This document shows positions 6,382 to 13,431 of a stretch of DNA of 16,769 nucleotides, one piece after another. The notes beneath the pieces were generated by a model. It worked only from the letters and a program-made list of their open reading frames with translations. It made no database searches and was not told where the DNA came from. Made by a program: the position numbers and the translations under genes. Numbering within the stretch: position 1 is the first letter of the stretch; each line of letters begins with the position of its first letter. The stretch is from Candidatus Geothermarchaeota archaeon. GTDB taxonomy: Archaea; Thermoproteota; Nitrososphaeria; Geothermarchaeales; JDFR-13. The stretch lies in assembly GCA_015522055.1 (NCBI GenBank), contig WAMZ01000102.1, forward strand, positions 1 through 16,769, in the 5' to 3' direction.

Positions 6382-6891
6382 GTGCCTCGGTTGATATGTG
6401 AAGTTTGCGGTGCTACCGTGGAGATAGCCTATGAAGTTATATATAAAGGTAGTAGGGGGTTTGCATGTGAGAACTGTATCTCTAGATATGGGTTGATTAG
6501 GGTTAGGAAGGGCTCGGCGCCCCCTAGGAAGGTGGTGAGGCCTAAGCCAACCATCACTACTAGGAAGAAGTCGGGTTCTGGGTTTAAAATGCTGGAGGAG
6601 GGGCCTGAGTTTGTTGATAACTATGGCCTATTAATTAGGAGGGCCCGTGAGGGTATGGGTCTGACTCAGGAGCAGCTGGCAAAGAAGCTCGGTATCAAGC
6701 TCAGTTATCTAAAGAAGATTGAGGCCGGTGTCATTCCGCCATCAATCGATTTGGCCAAGAGGATCGAGAGGACTTTAAATATTAAGATACTGGTTGATGT
6801 TAGTGATATTGAGGAAGAGGCTGCATGGGAGGAGGTGGATCGGGAGGCTGGCTACACATTAGGTGATTTAATGGGTTTTGATGACCGGTGA
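6382..6891 (+). CDS. mbf1: Multiprotein bridging factor 1 homologue (zinc ribbon + XRE HTH)
   Basis: Archaeal Mbf1, about 169 residues. The N-terminus has a zinc-ribbon-like Cys set: CEVC at residues 6-9 and CENC at 29-32. A basic Pro-rich linker (about 45-68) follows, then a cro/XRE helix-turn-helix at about 82-135 containing LTQEQLAKKLGIKLSYLKKIE. The C-terminus is acidic. In eukaryotes MBF1 bridges activators and TBP; in archaea the protein associates with ribosomal subunits and its role is less clear, and stalled-ribosome functions are known for eukaryotic Mbf1. An open frame extends upstream to 6208, but that part is the antisense of NAC and lacks family character. TTG at 6379 and GTG at 6382 are the candidate starts; GTG places the first Cys at the usual distance. 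It overlaps the earliest possible hflX start and heads the operon. Confidence 0.92.
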   Translation: MPRLICEVCGATVEIAYEVIYKGSRGFACENCISRYGLIRVRKGSAPPRKVVRPKPTITTRKKSGSGFKMLEEGPEFVDNYGLLIRRAREGMGLTQEQLAKKLGIKLSYLKKIEAGVIPPSIDLAKRIERTLNIKILVDVSDIEEEAAWEEVDREAGYTLGDLMGFDDR

Positions 6892-6898
6892 TTTGTAT

Positions 6899-8182
6899 AT
6901 GGCTACCAAAGCAGTTGCGGTTATATCTAACAGGGATTCGATGGAGGAGTTCTTGGTGCTTGCTAGGGAGGCTGGATACGAGGTGTGTGGCATAGTGTAT
7001 CTTAGGCGTTTCACTAGATACGGTATAAGTGAGGATAAGGCGAGGGAGATTAGGAGCCTCATGGAGAGGTGTGGAGCTGAGAGCGTGATATTTGATACAC
7101 AGCTAAAGCCTAGGCATTTATTCAATATATCTAAGGAGCTGGGTATAGAGCCTAAGGATAGGATAGAGATTATTCTTGAGATATTTAAGGCCCACTCCCC
7201 CTCGAAGGAGGCGGATCTACAGATTAAACTCGCCTCCCTCCAGTATGAACTGGCTAGGGCTAGGGAGAGGGTTAGGATTAGGAGGATGGGGGAGCAGCCT
7301 GGTATAACTAGTGGCCTAGGTGAGTATGAGGTAGACATCTATTACAATGAGATTAAGAGGAATATACAGAGTATCAAGCGTAAATTAATGGAGGAGAGGA
7401 GGCGTAGGGATATTCATAGGATGTCTAGGGAGAAGAAGGGGTTCAAGACTATATCGATAACGGGATATTACTCATCGGGTAAGACCACACTGTTCAACGC
7501 GCTCACGGGAGCTATGTGCCCTGTGGGGCCGGAGCCCTTTACAACCCTCTCAACGAAGTTCTCCACTATATGGATCGGCCCCTGGAAATGTTACCTAGTA
7601 GATACAATTGGCTTCATCTCGGACTTACCTCCATTCATGATCATGGCCTTCTACTCTACGTTGGAGGAGATAAAGTTCTCTGATCTAGTATTACTAGTTA
7701 TAGATGTCTCTGAGGATTACGATGTTATAAAGAGGAAGCTGGTTACATCCCTAGATATACTTAAGAAACTTGAATATAATGGCAAGATAATAGCAGTCGG
7801 CAATAAAGTGGATCTCTTAAATAATAGGGAGGATGCTCTCAAGCCGATCAAGTCACTTATAGCTGAATATATAGATGATGTTGTTTTCACGTCATCTAAA
7901 TATGGGTGGGGCATCGATGAGTTGGTGGATAAGATAAAGTCGGCTCTCGGTAACATAATCTCTATACGCGTTTCATTACCCTATGGTGATGGGGTGTATG
8001 AGGCTATAGATTTTCTCAAAAGGTTCTCGAATAATGTAAATCCGGTGTATACAGATAATGGTGTAACGGTTGAGTGTGAGATTGACGAGGAAAACCTGGA
8101 GAGCATAAAGAACTATATTGAGAAGAGGGGTGGAAATATAATTGGACATTTCAATATTAAGGCTATCTCACAGGATTATTAG
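6899..8182 (+). CDS. hflX: HflX-family GTPase
   Basis: Ribosome-associated GTPase of about 427 residues. The N-terminal HflX domain (1-120) leads into a long basic coiled coil (about 105-180), followed by the G domain. G1 is GYYSSGKT at 189-196, the G2 threonines lie in EPFTTLSTKF, G3 is DTIGF at 235-239, and G4 is NKVD at 302-305. The segment SDLPPFMIMAFYSTLEE is diagnostic for HflX. HflX binds the large ribosomal subunit and in bacteria splits stalled or hibernating ribosomes. A C-terminal domain of about 70 residues follows the G domain. ATG 6899 is preferred over ATG 6881 because GGTGAT at 6887-6892, complementary to the 16S 3' end, sits 6 bases upstream. Its last 41 bases also encode the start of trm56. 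Confidence 0.93.
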   Translation: MATKAVAVISNRDSMEEFLVLAREAGYEVCGIVYLRRFTRYGISEDKAREIRSLMERCGAESVIFDTQLKPRHLFNISKELGIEPKDRIEIILEIFKAHSPSKEADLQIKLASLQYELARARERVRIRRMGEQPGITSGLGEYEVDIYYNEIKRNIQSIKRKLMEERRRRDIHRMSREKKGFKTISITGYYSSGKTTLFNALTGAMCPVGPEPFTTLSTKFSTIWIGPWKCYLVDTIGFISDLPPFMIMAFYSTLEEIKFSDLVLLVIDVSEDYDVIKRKLVTSLDILKKLEYNGKIIAVGNKVDLLNNREDALKPIKSLIAEYIDDVVFTSSKYGWGIDELVDKIKSALGNIISIRVSLPYGDGVYEAIDFLKRFSNNVNPVYTDNGVTVECEIDEENLESIKNYIEKRGGNIIGHFNIKAISQDY

Positions 8183-8669
8183 GGATAAACGTGTAACTAC
8201 CCATTTGGGGCTGGTGGGGAGGGCCTTTTGTGCATCGAGAATGTATTATTCAGGGGATAGAGACCCTAGTCTGGAGGAGAAGATTAGGGATGTGAATGAA
8301 AGGTTTGGTGGGGGTTTCGAGGTAATATATGTTAAGGACCCGCTTAGACTGGTTAAGCGGTGGAGGGAGGATGGGGGTAGAGTTGTCCATCTAACAATGT
8401 ATGGCATACCTCTACCAGATGTTTTGGAGGAGATTAGGCAATGTGATAAGATACTGGTGGTTGTTGGGGGTGAGAAGGTCCCCCCAGTCTATTTCGAGGT
8501 AGCAGACTATAATGTCAGTATCACTAATCAGCCTCATTCCGAGATTGCCGCTACGGCGGTCTTCCTAGATAGACTTCTAGGTGGTAAGGCGTTTTACCAG
8601 GAGTTTACTGGTGGAAAATTTAGGGTGGTCCCCTCTCCTAGGGGTAAAAAATTGATAAGAGTTGGGTAG
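8142..8669 (+). CDS. trm56: tRNA (cytidine-56-2'-O)-methyltransferase aTrm56
   Basis: Archaea-specific SPOUT methylase of 175 residues that 2'-O-methylates C56 in the T loop of tRNAs using S-adenosylmethionine, stabilising the elbow. The N-terminus ILRLSHRIIRDKRVTTH is the family hallmark. LTMYG near 84-88 and the knot segment ILVVVGGEKVP (104-114), followed by NQPHSE (129-134), form the SAM-binding trefoil knot. The length is typical. The only start that keeps the conserved N-terminus is TTG at 8142, which lies inside hflX in another frame, a 41-base overlap; I see no strong ribosome binding site there. This suggests translation coupled to hflX termination. The tfe gene follows 27 bases later. 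Confidence 0.93.
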   Translation: MDISILRLSHRIIRDKRVTTHLGLVGRAFCASRMYYSGDRDPSLEEKIRDVNERFGGGFEVIYVKDPLRLVKRWREDGGRVVHLTMYGIPLPDVLEEIRQCDKILVVVGGEKVPPVYFEVADYNVSITNQPHSEIAATAVFLDRLLGGKAFYQEFTGGKFRVVPSPRGKKLIRVG

Positions 8670-8696
8670 TGTCTTTAATATTTTGGAGGCGTCTAT

Positions 8697-9248
8697 ATGG
8701 CTGAATCCTTCGATGATGAGCTACATAAATCGGGTGTATATGTATTATCGAGGATCGCCGAGGTATTTGGTGGTGAGCTGGGGCGGAAGATTATAGAAGT
8801 TATTGGTGAGTTGGGGGAGGCGACGGATGCCCAGATAGCCGAGTACCTAGGTGTTTCTGAGGGTGAGGTTAGGAAGGTTATCTGGGTACTTTCATCAGAG
8901 GGCCTTATAATATCTAGGAAGAGCGTTAGTGATACTGGGTGGATAACTTTCTATTGGGTGTTACCCCTGGATCAGATTGATGGAATAATATTGGGTTTAT
9001 ATAGGCGGATTATAGAGCGTATCGAAGAGAAGATTAACTATGAATCCCAAAATATATTCTACTGGTGTGGTACTAAGGGGCATGAGAGATACACGTTTGC
9101 CGAGGCTGCAGATGTAATGTTTAAGTGTTCTGAGTGTGGCAAGACCCTAATGCCCTTCGATAATACGAAGCTGGTGACTGCTCTAAACTGGGTTCTGGGT
9201 GAGCTTAAGAAGATATATCATGGATACTTTGGTAAGGAGCCTCAATAA
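8697..9248 (+). CDS. tfe: Transcription factor E, alpha subunit (TFE/TFIIE-alpha)
   Basis: Archaeal TFIIE-alpha homologue, 183 residues. It binds the RNA polymerase clamp and upstream DNA and helps open promoters. The extended winged helix spans about residues 8-95 (DAQIAEYLGVSEGEVRKVIWVLSSEGLI). A helical linker (about 97-118) joins it to the C-terminal zinc ribbon (about 121-152). The second zinc knuckle CSEC is normal (144-147). The first reads YWCGTKGHERYTF, that is Cys124-x4-His129 instead of the usual CPxC, so zinc binding may use His or be altered. GGAGGCG about 6 bases upstream marks the ATG at 8697. It is the last gene of the mbf1-hflX-trm56-tfe operon and is followed by a T-rich terminator. 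Confidence 0.94.
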   Translation: MAESFDDELHKSGVYVLSRIAEVFGGELGRKIIEVIGELGEATDAQIAEYLGVSEGEVRKVIWVLSSEGLIISRKSVSDTGWITFYWVLPLDQIDGIILGLYRRIIERIEEKINYESQNIFYWCGTKGHERYTFAEAADVMFKCSECGKTLMPFDNTKLVTALNWVLGELKKIYHGYFGKEPQ

Positions 9249-9265
9249 GGGTCTGTAAACCTTGC

Positions 9266-9277
9266 TTTTTAATTTTT
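9266..9277 (+). terminator. T-rich terminator after tfe
   Basis: Two T5 runs separated by AA (TTTTTAATTTTT) lie 18 bases after the tfe stop. Pyrimidine runs of this kind are the known signal for archaeal intrinsic termination, and the position fits the end of the operon. Confidence 0.6.
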
Positions 9278-9293
9278 ATCCATATCTATGGAT
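9278..9293. repeat. Perfect palindrome ATCCATA-TC-TATGGAT
   Basis: A 16-base palindrome with 7-bp arms around TC directly follows the T-runs behind tfe. The nonamer TATCCATAT covering its left arm recurs at 9327-9335. It could be a small transcript-end hairpin or a protein site between tfe and the ribosomal operon promoter; A/T-rich chance occurrence is possible. Confidence 0.35.
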
Positions 9294-9373
9294 TAGTATT
9301 CTCCCGTTATAAAAATTGAGTCTATATATCCATATACATCTCTACATTGTTCTATAGTTATTTACTAGATATG

Positions 9374-9381
9374 TTTATAAA
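9374..9381 (+). promoter_or_regulatory. Promoter (TATA box) of the ribosomal protein operon
   Basis: TTTATAAA is a near-ideal crenarchaeal TATA box. Transcription would start near 9404, leaving a leader of about 22 bases that contains the ribosome binding site GGTGGTG (9412-9418), 8 bases before the uL22 ATG. A second TATA-like sequence, TTATAAAA at 9307-9314, could give a longer leader. Confidence 0.6.
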
Positions 9382-9426
9382 GGTGTTGGTTAAATAGGAA
9401 TATAGCATAATGGTGGTGTAATAAAT

Positions 9427-9891
9427 ATGCCTACATGGCGCTACAGCTATAACAAGGAGTATGATGATGAGAGGATGGTTAAGGCGAGTTTGAGAGAGGT
9501 TTCTATATCCCCCAAGCATGCGGTGGAGATTGCAAGGGAGATTAGGGGGATGATGGTTGAGGATGCTAGGAGATATTTGGAGGATGTTGTTAATATGAGG
9601 AGGGCTGTTCCATTTAAGAGGTATAAGAGGAAGGTGCCCCATAGGAGGGGGTTAGATAAGTGGCCTAGCGGCCGATATCCGGTTAAGGCGGCGAGGTTTT
9701 TCTTGAAATTACTGGATAATTTAGAGAATAATGCTGAGTTTAAGGGTCTGGATACGAGTAGGCTTAAGATCATCCATTGTGTAGCGCTGAGGGGTAGGAA
9801 GATTAGGAAATATATACCTAGGGCGTTCGGTAGGTCGTCTCCATATTTCGATACCTTGACTCATGTTGAGATCGTTGCGGAGGAGGTGTGA
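9427..9891 (+). CDS. rpl22: 50S ribosomal protein uL22
   Basis: Archaeal uL22 of 154 residues, typical length. It binds 23S rRNA, and its extended loop lines the peptide exit tunnel. Family features are the opening WRYSY, the segment SPKHAVEIAREIRGMM, the basic stretch VPFKRYKRKVPHR, GRYPVKAARFFLKLL, and the C-terminal RGRKIRKYIPRAFGRSSP. The ATG at 9427 has a strong ribosome binding site. It is here the first gene of the operon; in most archaea uL3, uL4, uL23, uL2 and uS19 precede it, and none of them is present upstream. Confidence 0.97.
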   Translation: MPTWRYSYNKEYDDERMVKASLREVSISPKHAVEIAREIRGMMVEDARRYLEDVVNMRRAVPFKRYKRKVPHRRGLDKWPSGRYPVKAARFFLKLLDNLENNAEFKGLDTSRLKIIHCVALRGRKIRKYIPRAFGRSSPYFDTLTHVEIVAEEV

Positions 9892-9893
9892 GG

Positions 9894-10565
9894 ATGAGCT
9901 GGGAGAGGGATGTATCTAAAGTTAGGCATTTCATAAGTAAGAATAGGAGCGCCCTATTGGTTAAGGAGTGGCTTAAGGATAGGCTGAGCCTAGCTGGGTT
10001 TTCTGATATGCAGATGGTTACATCCCCTACTGGAGGGTTGGGCACGAAGATAATTATTAAGGTTCTCCGGCCGGGTCTAGTTATTGGTAGGCGTGGGGCT
10101 AGGATTAAGCGGTTGTCGGAGGAGATTGAGGAGGAGTTTGGCTTTGAGAATGTTAAGGTTCATGTTTATGAGGTTGAGGAGCCTGAGTTGGATCCAGAGA
10201 TAATGGCTTGGCAGATTGAGAGGCAGCTTTTAAGGGGAATTAGGTATCGTAGGGTGGCCTTCTGGGCCATGAGGGTTATTAGGGATGCTGGGGCAGCTGG
10301 TGTAGAGATAGTTATTAGTGGTAAGTTGAGGACCGTTAGGTCTGCATATGAGAAGTTTACATCTGGGGTTGTATTGAAGAGTGGTGAGTATGCAGAGAGG
10401 CTCGTTAGGACTGCTAAGCGGCCGGTTTTGACTAAGATGGGTATAATCGGGATTAAGGTGAGTATTATGCCCATGTCGTTGGAGGAGTATCTCGCTATGT
10501 CTAGGGCTGAGGAGGGGCCTGCTGAGGAGTCTGAGGAGGTGGGTGAGAGTGGTGAAGGAGGTTGA
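9894..10565 (+). CDS. rps3: 30S ribosomal protein uS3
   Basis: Archaeal uS3, about 223 residues, located in the 30S head at the mRNA entry channel. The type-II KH domain shows VIGRRGARIKRLSEEIEEEF with GRRG at 65-68. The C-terminal S3 domain contains RYRRVAFWAMRVIRDAGAAG and later GIIGIKVSIM. It ends in an acidic tail (EEGPAEESEEVGESGEGG), common in archaeal homologues. The in-frame GTG at 9888 overlaps the uL22 stop, but ATG 9894 has GGAGGTG at a suitable 5-base spacing. The 3' end overlaps uL29 by 17 bases. Confidence 0.97.
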   Translation: MSWERDVSKVRHFISKNRSALLVKEWLKDRLSLAGFSDMQMVTSPTGGLGTKIIIKVLRPGLVIGRRGARIKRLSEEIEEEFGFENVKVHVYEVEEPELDPEIMAWQIERQLLRGIRYRRVAFWAMRVIRDAGAAGVEIVISGKLRTVRSAYEKFTSGVVLKSGEYAERLVRTAKRPVLTKMGIIGIKVSIMPMSLEEYLAMSRAEEGPAEESEEVGESGEGG

Positions 10566-10752
10566 TGAATTGAGGGCCAAGTCTAATGAGGAGTTGATTG
10601 ATATATTGAACCAGGTTAACTCTGAGTTGTTTAAGTTGAGGAGGAGTATAAAATCGGGTGGTGCGATTGAGAAGCCTGGTAAAATAAAGGTGTTGAAGAG
10701 GACTAGGGCTAGGGTCTTGACGATATTGAGGGAGAGGGGGGTAAAGTTATGA
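10549..10752 (+). CDS. rpl29: 50S ribosomal protein uL29
   Basis: uL29 of about 67 residues, two long helices near the exit tunnel. Helix 1 contains VDELRAKSNEELIDILNQ and the hallmark SELFKLRRS; helix 2 is KIKVLKRTRARVLTILRER. The start is uncertain: GTG codons at 10543, 10549 and 10552 are all in frame. GGAGGT at 10535-10540 favours 10549 (8-base spacing). The stop overlaps the Rnp1 start as ATGA. An aIF1/SUI1 gene, found between uL29 and rnp1 in many other archaea, is absent here. Confidence 0.95.
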   Translation: MVKEVDELRAKSNEELIDILNQVNSELFKLRRSIKSGGAIEKPGKIKVLKRTRARVLTILRERGVKL

Positions 10753-11003
10753 GGAGGCTTTTTGGTACATTGATTGGATATGTGGTTGAGGTGGTTGAGG
10801 CCTCGAATAAGAATTATAGGGGGCTAAAGGGTAGGGTCATCGATGAGACTAGGAATACCATTGTAATATCTACATCTGGTGGGTTGAAGAGGATAGTTAA
10901 GAAGGGCTGTATATTTAGGATTGTGCGGGAAGGCGAATCCATATTAGTTAGAGGTGATGACTTGATTGGTGATGTTGTGAGGAGGGTGGTGAGAATTGGT
11001 TAG
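10749..11003 (+). CDS. rnp1: Ribonuclease P protein component 1 (Rpp29/Pop4 family)
   Basis: Archaeal RNase P subunit Rpp29, 84 residues. It partners with Rpp21 and the RNase P RNA to cut 5' leaders from pre-tRNAs. The Sm-like barrel is visible as LFGTLIGYVVEVVEASN, then YRGLKGRVIDETRNTIVI and RIVKKGCIFRI. Its site between uL29 and uS17 is a conserved archaeal gene order, which supports the call. It is slightly short compared with family members that have longer N-terminal extensions. It overlaps uL29 by 4 bases and uS17 by 8 bases. Confidence 0.92.
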   Translation: MRRLFGTLIGYVVEVVEASNKNYRGLKGRVIDETRNTIVISTSGGLKRIVKKGCIFRIVREGESILVRGDDLIGDVVRRVVRIG

Positions 11004-11349
11004 GGACCCGGGTCTAGGCTTTCCACTCCCAGATAATGAGTGTAATGATAAGAACTGCCCATATCATGGGCACTTGAAGGTTAGGGGTATATTGCTTGAG
11101 GGGACGATAGTGTCTAGGAAGATGCAGAAGGCTGGTGTATTACTTAGGGAATATCTACATTATAACAAGAAATATCAGAGGTATGAGCGGAGGAGGTCGA
11201 AGATCAGTGTTTATATACCGCCATGTATACCTGTTAAGGAGGGTGATTGGGTGGTGGCTGGCGAGACTAGGCCATTAAGTAAGACGATTTCATTTGTTGT
11301 TGTATATAATAAGAGTAATCCTCCGAAGTCGGGTGGTGGAGATGCCTAG
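10996..11349 (+). CDS. rps17: 30S ribosomal protein uS17
   Basis: Archaeal uS17, 117 residues, with the archaeal/eukaryotic N-terminal extension. Recognisable segments are DNECNDKNCPYHGHLKVRG, YQRYERRRSKI and the C-terminal ETRPLSKTISFVV. It binds helix 11 of 16S rRNA as an OB fold. The start is TTG at 10996, overlapping the rnp1 stop by 8 bases, with GGTGAG just upstream at 10989-10994; no ATG or GTG alternative keeps the conserved N-terminus. The end overlaps uL14 by 8 bases. Confidence 0.96.
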   Translation: MVRDPGLGFPLPDNECNDKNCPYHGHLKVRGILLEGTIVSRKMQKAGVLLREYLHYNKKYQRYERRRSKISVYIPPCIPVKEGDWVVAGETRPLSKTISFVVVYNKSNPPKSGGGDA

Positions 11350-11764
11350 GATAATTGGTGGAGAAGTATTATTTAGGAGGCCTAAAATAACTAGGGCGGT
11401 TCCAGTCGGATCGATTATCAATTGTGCGGATAATACTGGAGCTAGGAAGCTGAAGGTTATACAGGTAGTTGGTTATAAGGGTAGGTTAAAGAGGAGGCCG
11501 GCTGCATGTGTAGGCGACCACATTAAGATAACTGTTTATCAGGGGCCGTTCAAGCTTAGGAAGAAGGTTTTGGACGCGGTTTTAATTAGGCAGAAGTTCC
11601 CCATAAGGAGGCCCGATGGGGTAAGAATAATGTTTGAGGATAATGCTGCTGTACTGATAACTTCGGATGGCAACCCCATGGGTACCGAGATAAAGGGGCC
11701 TGTGGCGCGTGAGGCGGCGGATCTGTGGCCGAGGATAGCCAATATGGCTCCACTGATTATATGA
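11342..11764 (+). CDS. rpl14: 50S ribosomal protein uL14
   Basis: uL14 of 140 residues, at the subunit interface (binding surface for factors such as aIF6 and bridge contacts). Hallmarks are VPVGSIINCADNTGARKLKV, GDHIKITVYQG, DAVLIRQKFPIRRPDG, and the motif ITSDGNPMGTEIKGPVARE followed by LWPRIANMA. The frame is open further upstream (to 11294), but ATG 11342 preceded by GGTGGTGGAG is clearly the start and gives the conserved N-terminus. Confidence 0.97.
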   Translation: MPRIIGGEVLFRRPKITRAVPVGSIINCADNTGARKLKVIQVVGYKGRLKRRPAACVGDHIKITVYQGPFKLRKKVLDAVLIRQKFPIRRPDGVRIMFEDNAAVLITSDGNPMGTEIKGPVAREAADLWPRIANMAPLII

Positions 11765-11775
11765 TGGTGGTGGAT

Positions 11776-12159
11776 ATGTCTAGTAAAAAACCTTCTAAAC
11801 AGAGGAAGCGTTTCTTCAACGCGCCCCTCCATAGGAGGGGTAAGATTATGTCTGTCCATCTGTCTCCAGAGCTTAGGGAGAAGTATGGTGTCAGGTCTGT
11901 CCCGATAAGGGTTGGTGACAAGGTGAAGATCTTGAGGGGTGATAATAAAGGCATTGAGGGTAAGGTTACCCGTGTCGATAGGAAGAATTATAGGGTGTAT
12001 GTTGAGAATGTGGTTAGGGAGAACGCTAGGGGTGAGAAGGTCCCGATACCTATCCATTATTCTAATGTAATGATTGTTGAGCTTGATTTATCTGATGAAT
12101 GGAGGCGTAGGAAGTTGGAGAGTAGGGTTGTTGAGGCGGAGGGTGGTTCAAGTGGCTAA
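11776..12159 (+). CDS. rpl24: 50S ribosomal protein uL24
   Basis: uL24 of about 127 residues, an assembly-initiating large-subunit protein near the tunnel exit. The archaeal N-terminal segment SKQRKRFFNAPLHRR and MSVHLSPELREKYGVRS precede the KOW motif VGDKVKILRGDNKGIEGKV. Several in-frame starts exist (ATG 11761, ATG 11764, GTG 11767); ATG 11776 is preferred because GGTGG at 11766-11770 is placed 5 bases before it. It lies 11 bases after uL14 and overlaps eS4 by 8 bases. Confidence 0.95.
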   Translation: MSSKKPSKQRKRFFNAPLHRRGKIMSVHLSPELREKYGVRSVPIRVGDKVKILRGDNKGIEGKVTRVDRKNYRVYVENVVRENARGEKVPIPIHYSNVMIVELDLSDEWRRRKLESRVVEAEGGSSG

Positions 12160-12883
12160 GAAGGGTGGTTCTAGGAAGCTTAAGAGACTGGCTGCACCCC
12201 GGACATACAAGATTCCGAGGAAGGTATTTAAGTGGGCAGTTAAGACTATGCCGGGCCCACATCCCGCGGATTCATCTATCCCTGTCGCAGTATTGCTGAG
12301 GGATGTATTGGGGGTAGCCAAGAATCTAAGGGAGGTTAAGTATATCCTTAGGAGGGGGTACTTTAAGATCGATGGTAAAGTCATTAGGGAGTATAAATAT
12401 CCTGTGGGGCTGATGGATGTTATCGAGCTTGTGCCGACTAAAGAGTTTTATAGGATAATGCCTGATACAGTCGGTTATCTCAAGCCTAAGAAGATTACTG
12501 GTGATGAGACTAGGATTAAGCCCCTTAGGATTAAGAATAAGGTTATGGTTAAGGGTGCCAAGATTCAGTTGACTACCCATGACGGTAGAAACTTCCTCGT
12601 GGATGGAGATAGTGAGTTGTATAATCTTAAGCCTGGCGACACAATATTATATGACTTCGTCTCCCGCAAGGTTATAGATATATTTAGGATGGAGCCTGGG
12701 AACTATGCCCTAGTAGTATGGGGGCGGAAGAGGGGGGCGTCTGGGAAGATTGTTAATGTGTGGAAGCCCCATCCACTCAAGCCTAAAATGGTAACTATTC
12801 AGGTTGATGATAGGACCTTCGAGACCGTCTTCGACTATGTATTCCCTATAGGTAGGGAGGAACCAGCTATATCTATTGATTAG
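12152..12883 (+). CDS. rps4e: 30S ribosomal protein eS4
   Basis: Archaeal/eukaryotic-specific eS4, 243 residues. The N-terminal opening KKGGSRKLKRLAAP and PRKVFKWAVKTMPGPHP is typical. Next comes an S4-type RNA-binding motif (LREVKYILRRGYFKIDGKV) and the central domain YPVGLMDVIEL. The C-terminal KOW-like region includes GRKRGASGKIVNVW. The start is GTG at 12152, overlapping the uL24 stop, with GGGTGGTT just upstream. The frame is open upstream to 12074, but that part lies inside uL24 and lacks conservation. Confidence 0.96.
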   Translation: MAKKGGSRKLKRLAAPRTYKIPRKVFKWAVKTMPGPHPADSSIPVAVLLRDVLGVAKNLREVKYILRRGYFKIDGKVIREYKYPVGLMDVIELVPTKEFYRIMPDTVGYLKPKKITGDETRIKPLRIKNKVMVKGAKIQLTTHDGRNFLVDGDSELYNLKPGDTILYDFVSRKVIDIFRMEPGNYALVVWGRKRGASGKIVNVWKPHPLKPKMVTIQVDDRTFETVFDYVFPIGREEPAISID

Positions 12884-12893
12884 GTGACTGGGA

Positions 12894-13430
12894 ATGGGTA
12901 GCCAGACATCGCAGCAGAGGGAGAAGAATGTTATGGATAGGGTTAGGATAGAGAAGGTTGTGGTACATATATCTATAGGTAGTGACTGGGACCGTCTGCA
13001 GAAGGCAGCTAAGCTTTTGGAGAGCCTGACCGGGCAGAAGCCTGTATTTAGGAAGGCTAGGAAGACGATTAGGGCATTTGGTATAGTTAGGAAGAGGCCG
13101 ATGTCTGTTATGGTCACATTGAGGAAGGATAGGGCCATAGATTTTCTCAGGCGTGCATTTGAGGCCGTGGATAACAAGATTAAAGAGTCATCGTTCGATG
13201 AGTATGGTAATTTTGCCTTCGGTATTCAGGAGCATCTACAGCTCCCTGGGACTAAATATGACCCTGAGATAGGTATATTCGGTATGGATGTCATTGTACA
13301 CCTTTCTAAGCCTGGTTATAGGGTTAAGGTTAGGAGGTACCGTAGATCTAGGCTGGGCAAGGCTGCTAGGGTTACGAAGGAGGAAGCTATAGAATTTGTC
13401 AAGTCCATGTTTGGTGTAGAGGTGGTCTAG
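12894..13430 (+). CDS. rpl5: 50S ribosomal protein uL5
   Basis: uL5, 178 residues, which binds 5S rRNA and contacts the P-site tRNA in the central protuberance. Core segments are RIEKVVVHISIGSDWDRLQKAA, LTGQKPVFRKARKTI and FGIVRKRPMSVMVTLR, followed by the loop region DEYGNFAFGIQEHLQLPG, DPEIGIFGMDVIV and a basic RRYRRSRLG. The ATG at 12894 has GGTGA (12883-12887) upstream; a shorter form from ATG 12933 would start right at the conserved core. It is followed by uS14 after one base. Confidence 0.96.
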   Translation: MGSQTSQQREKNVMDRVRIEKVVVHISIGSDWDRLQKAAKLLESLTGQKPVFRKARKTIRAFGIVRKRPMSVMVTLRKDRAIDFLRRAFEAVDNKIKESSFDEYGNFAFGIQEHLQLPGTKYDPEIGIFGMDVIVHLSKPGYRVKVRRYRRSRLGKAARVTKEEAIEFVKSMFGVEVV

Positions 13431-13431
13431 T

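Noticed and set aside
9358..9773. Open frames on the minus strand opposite uL22
   Set aside because: They are mirror frames of a clear ribosomal protein gene, with no ribosome binding site and no family features.
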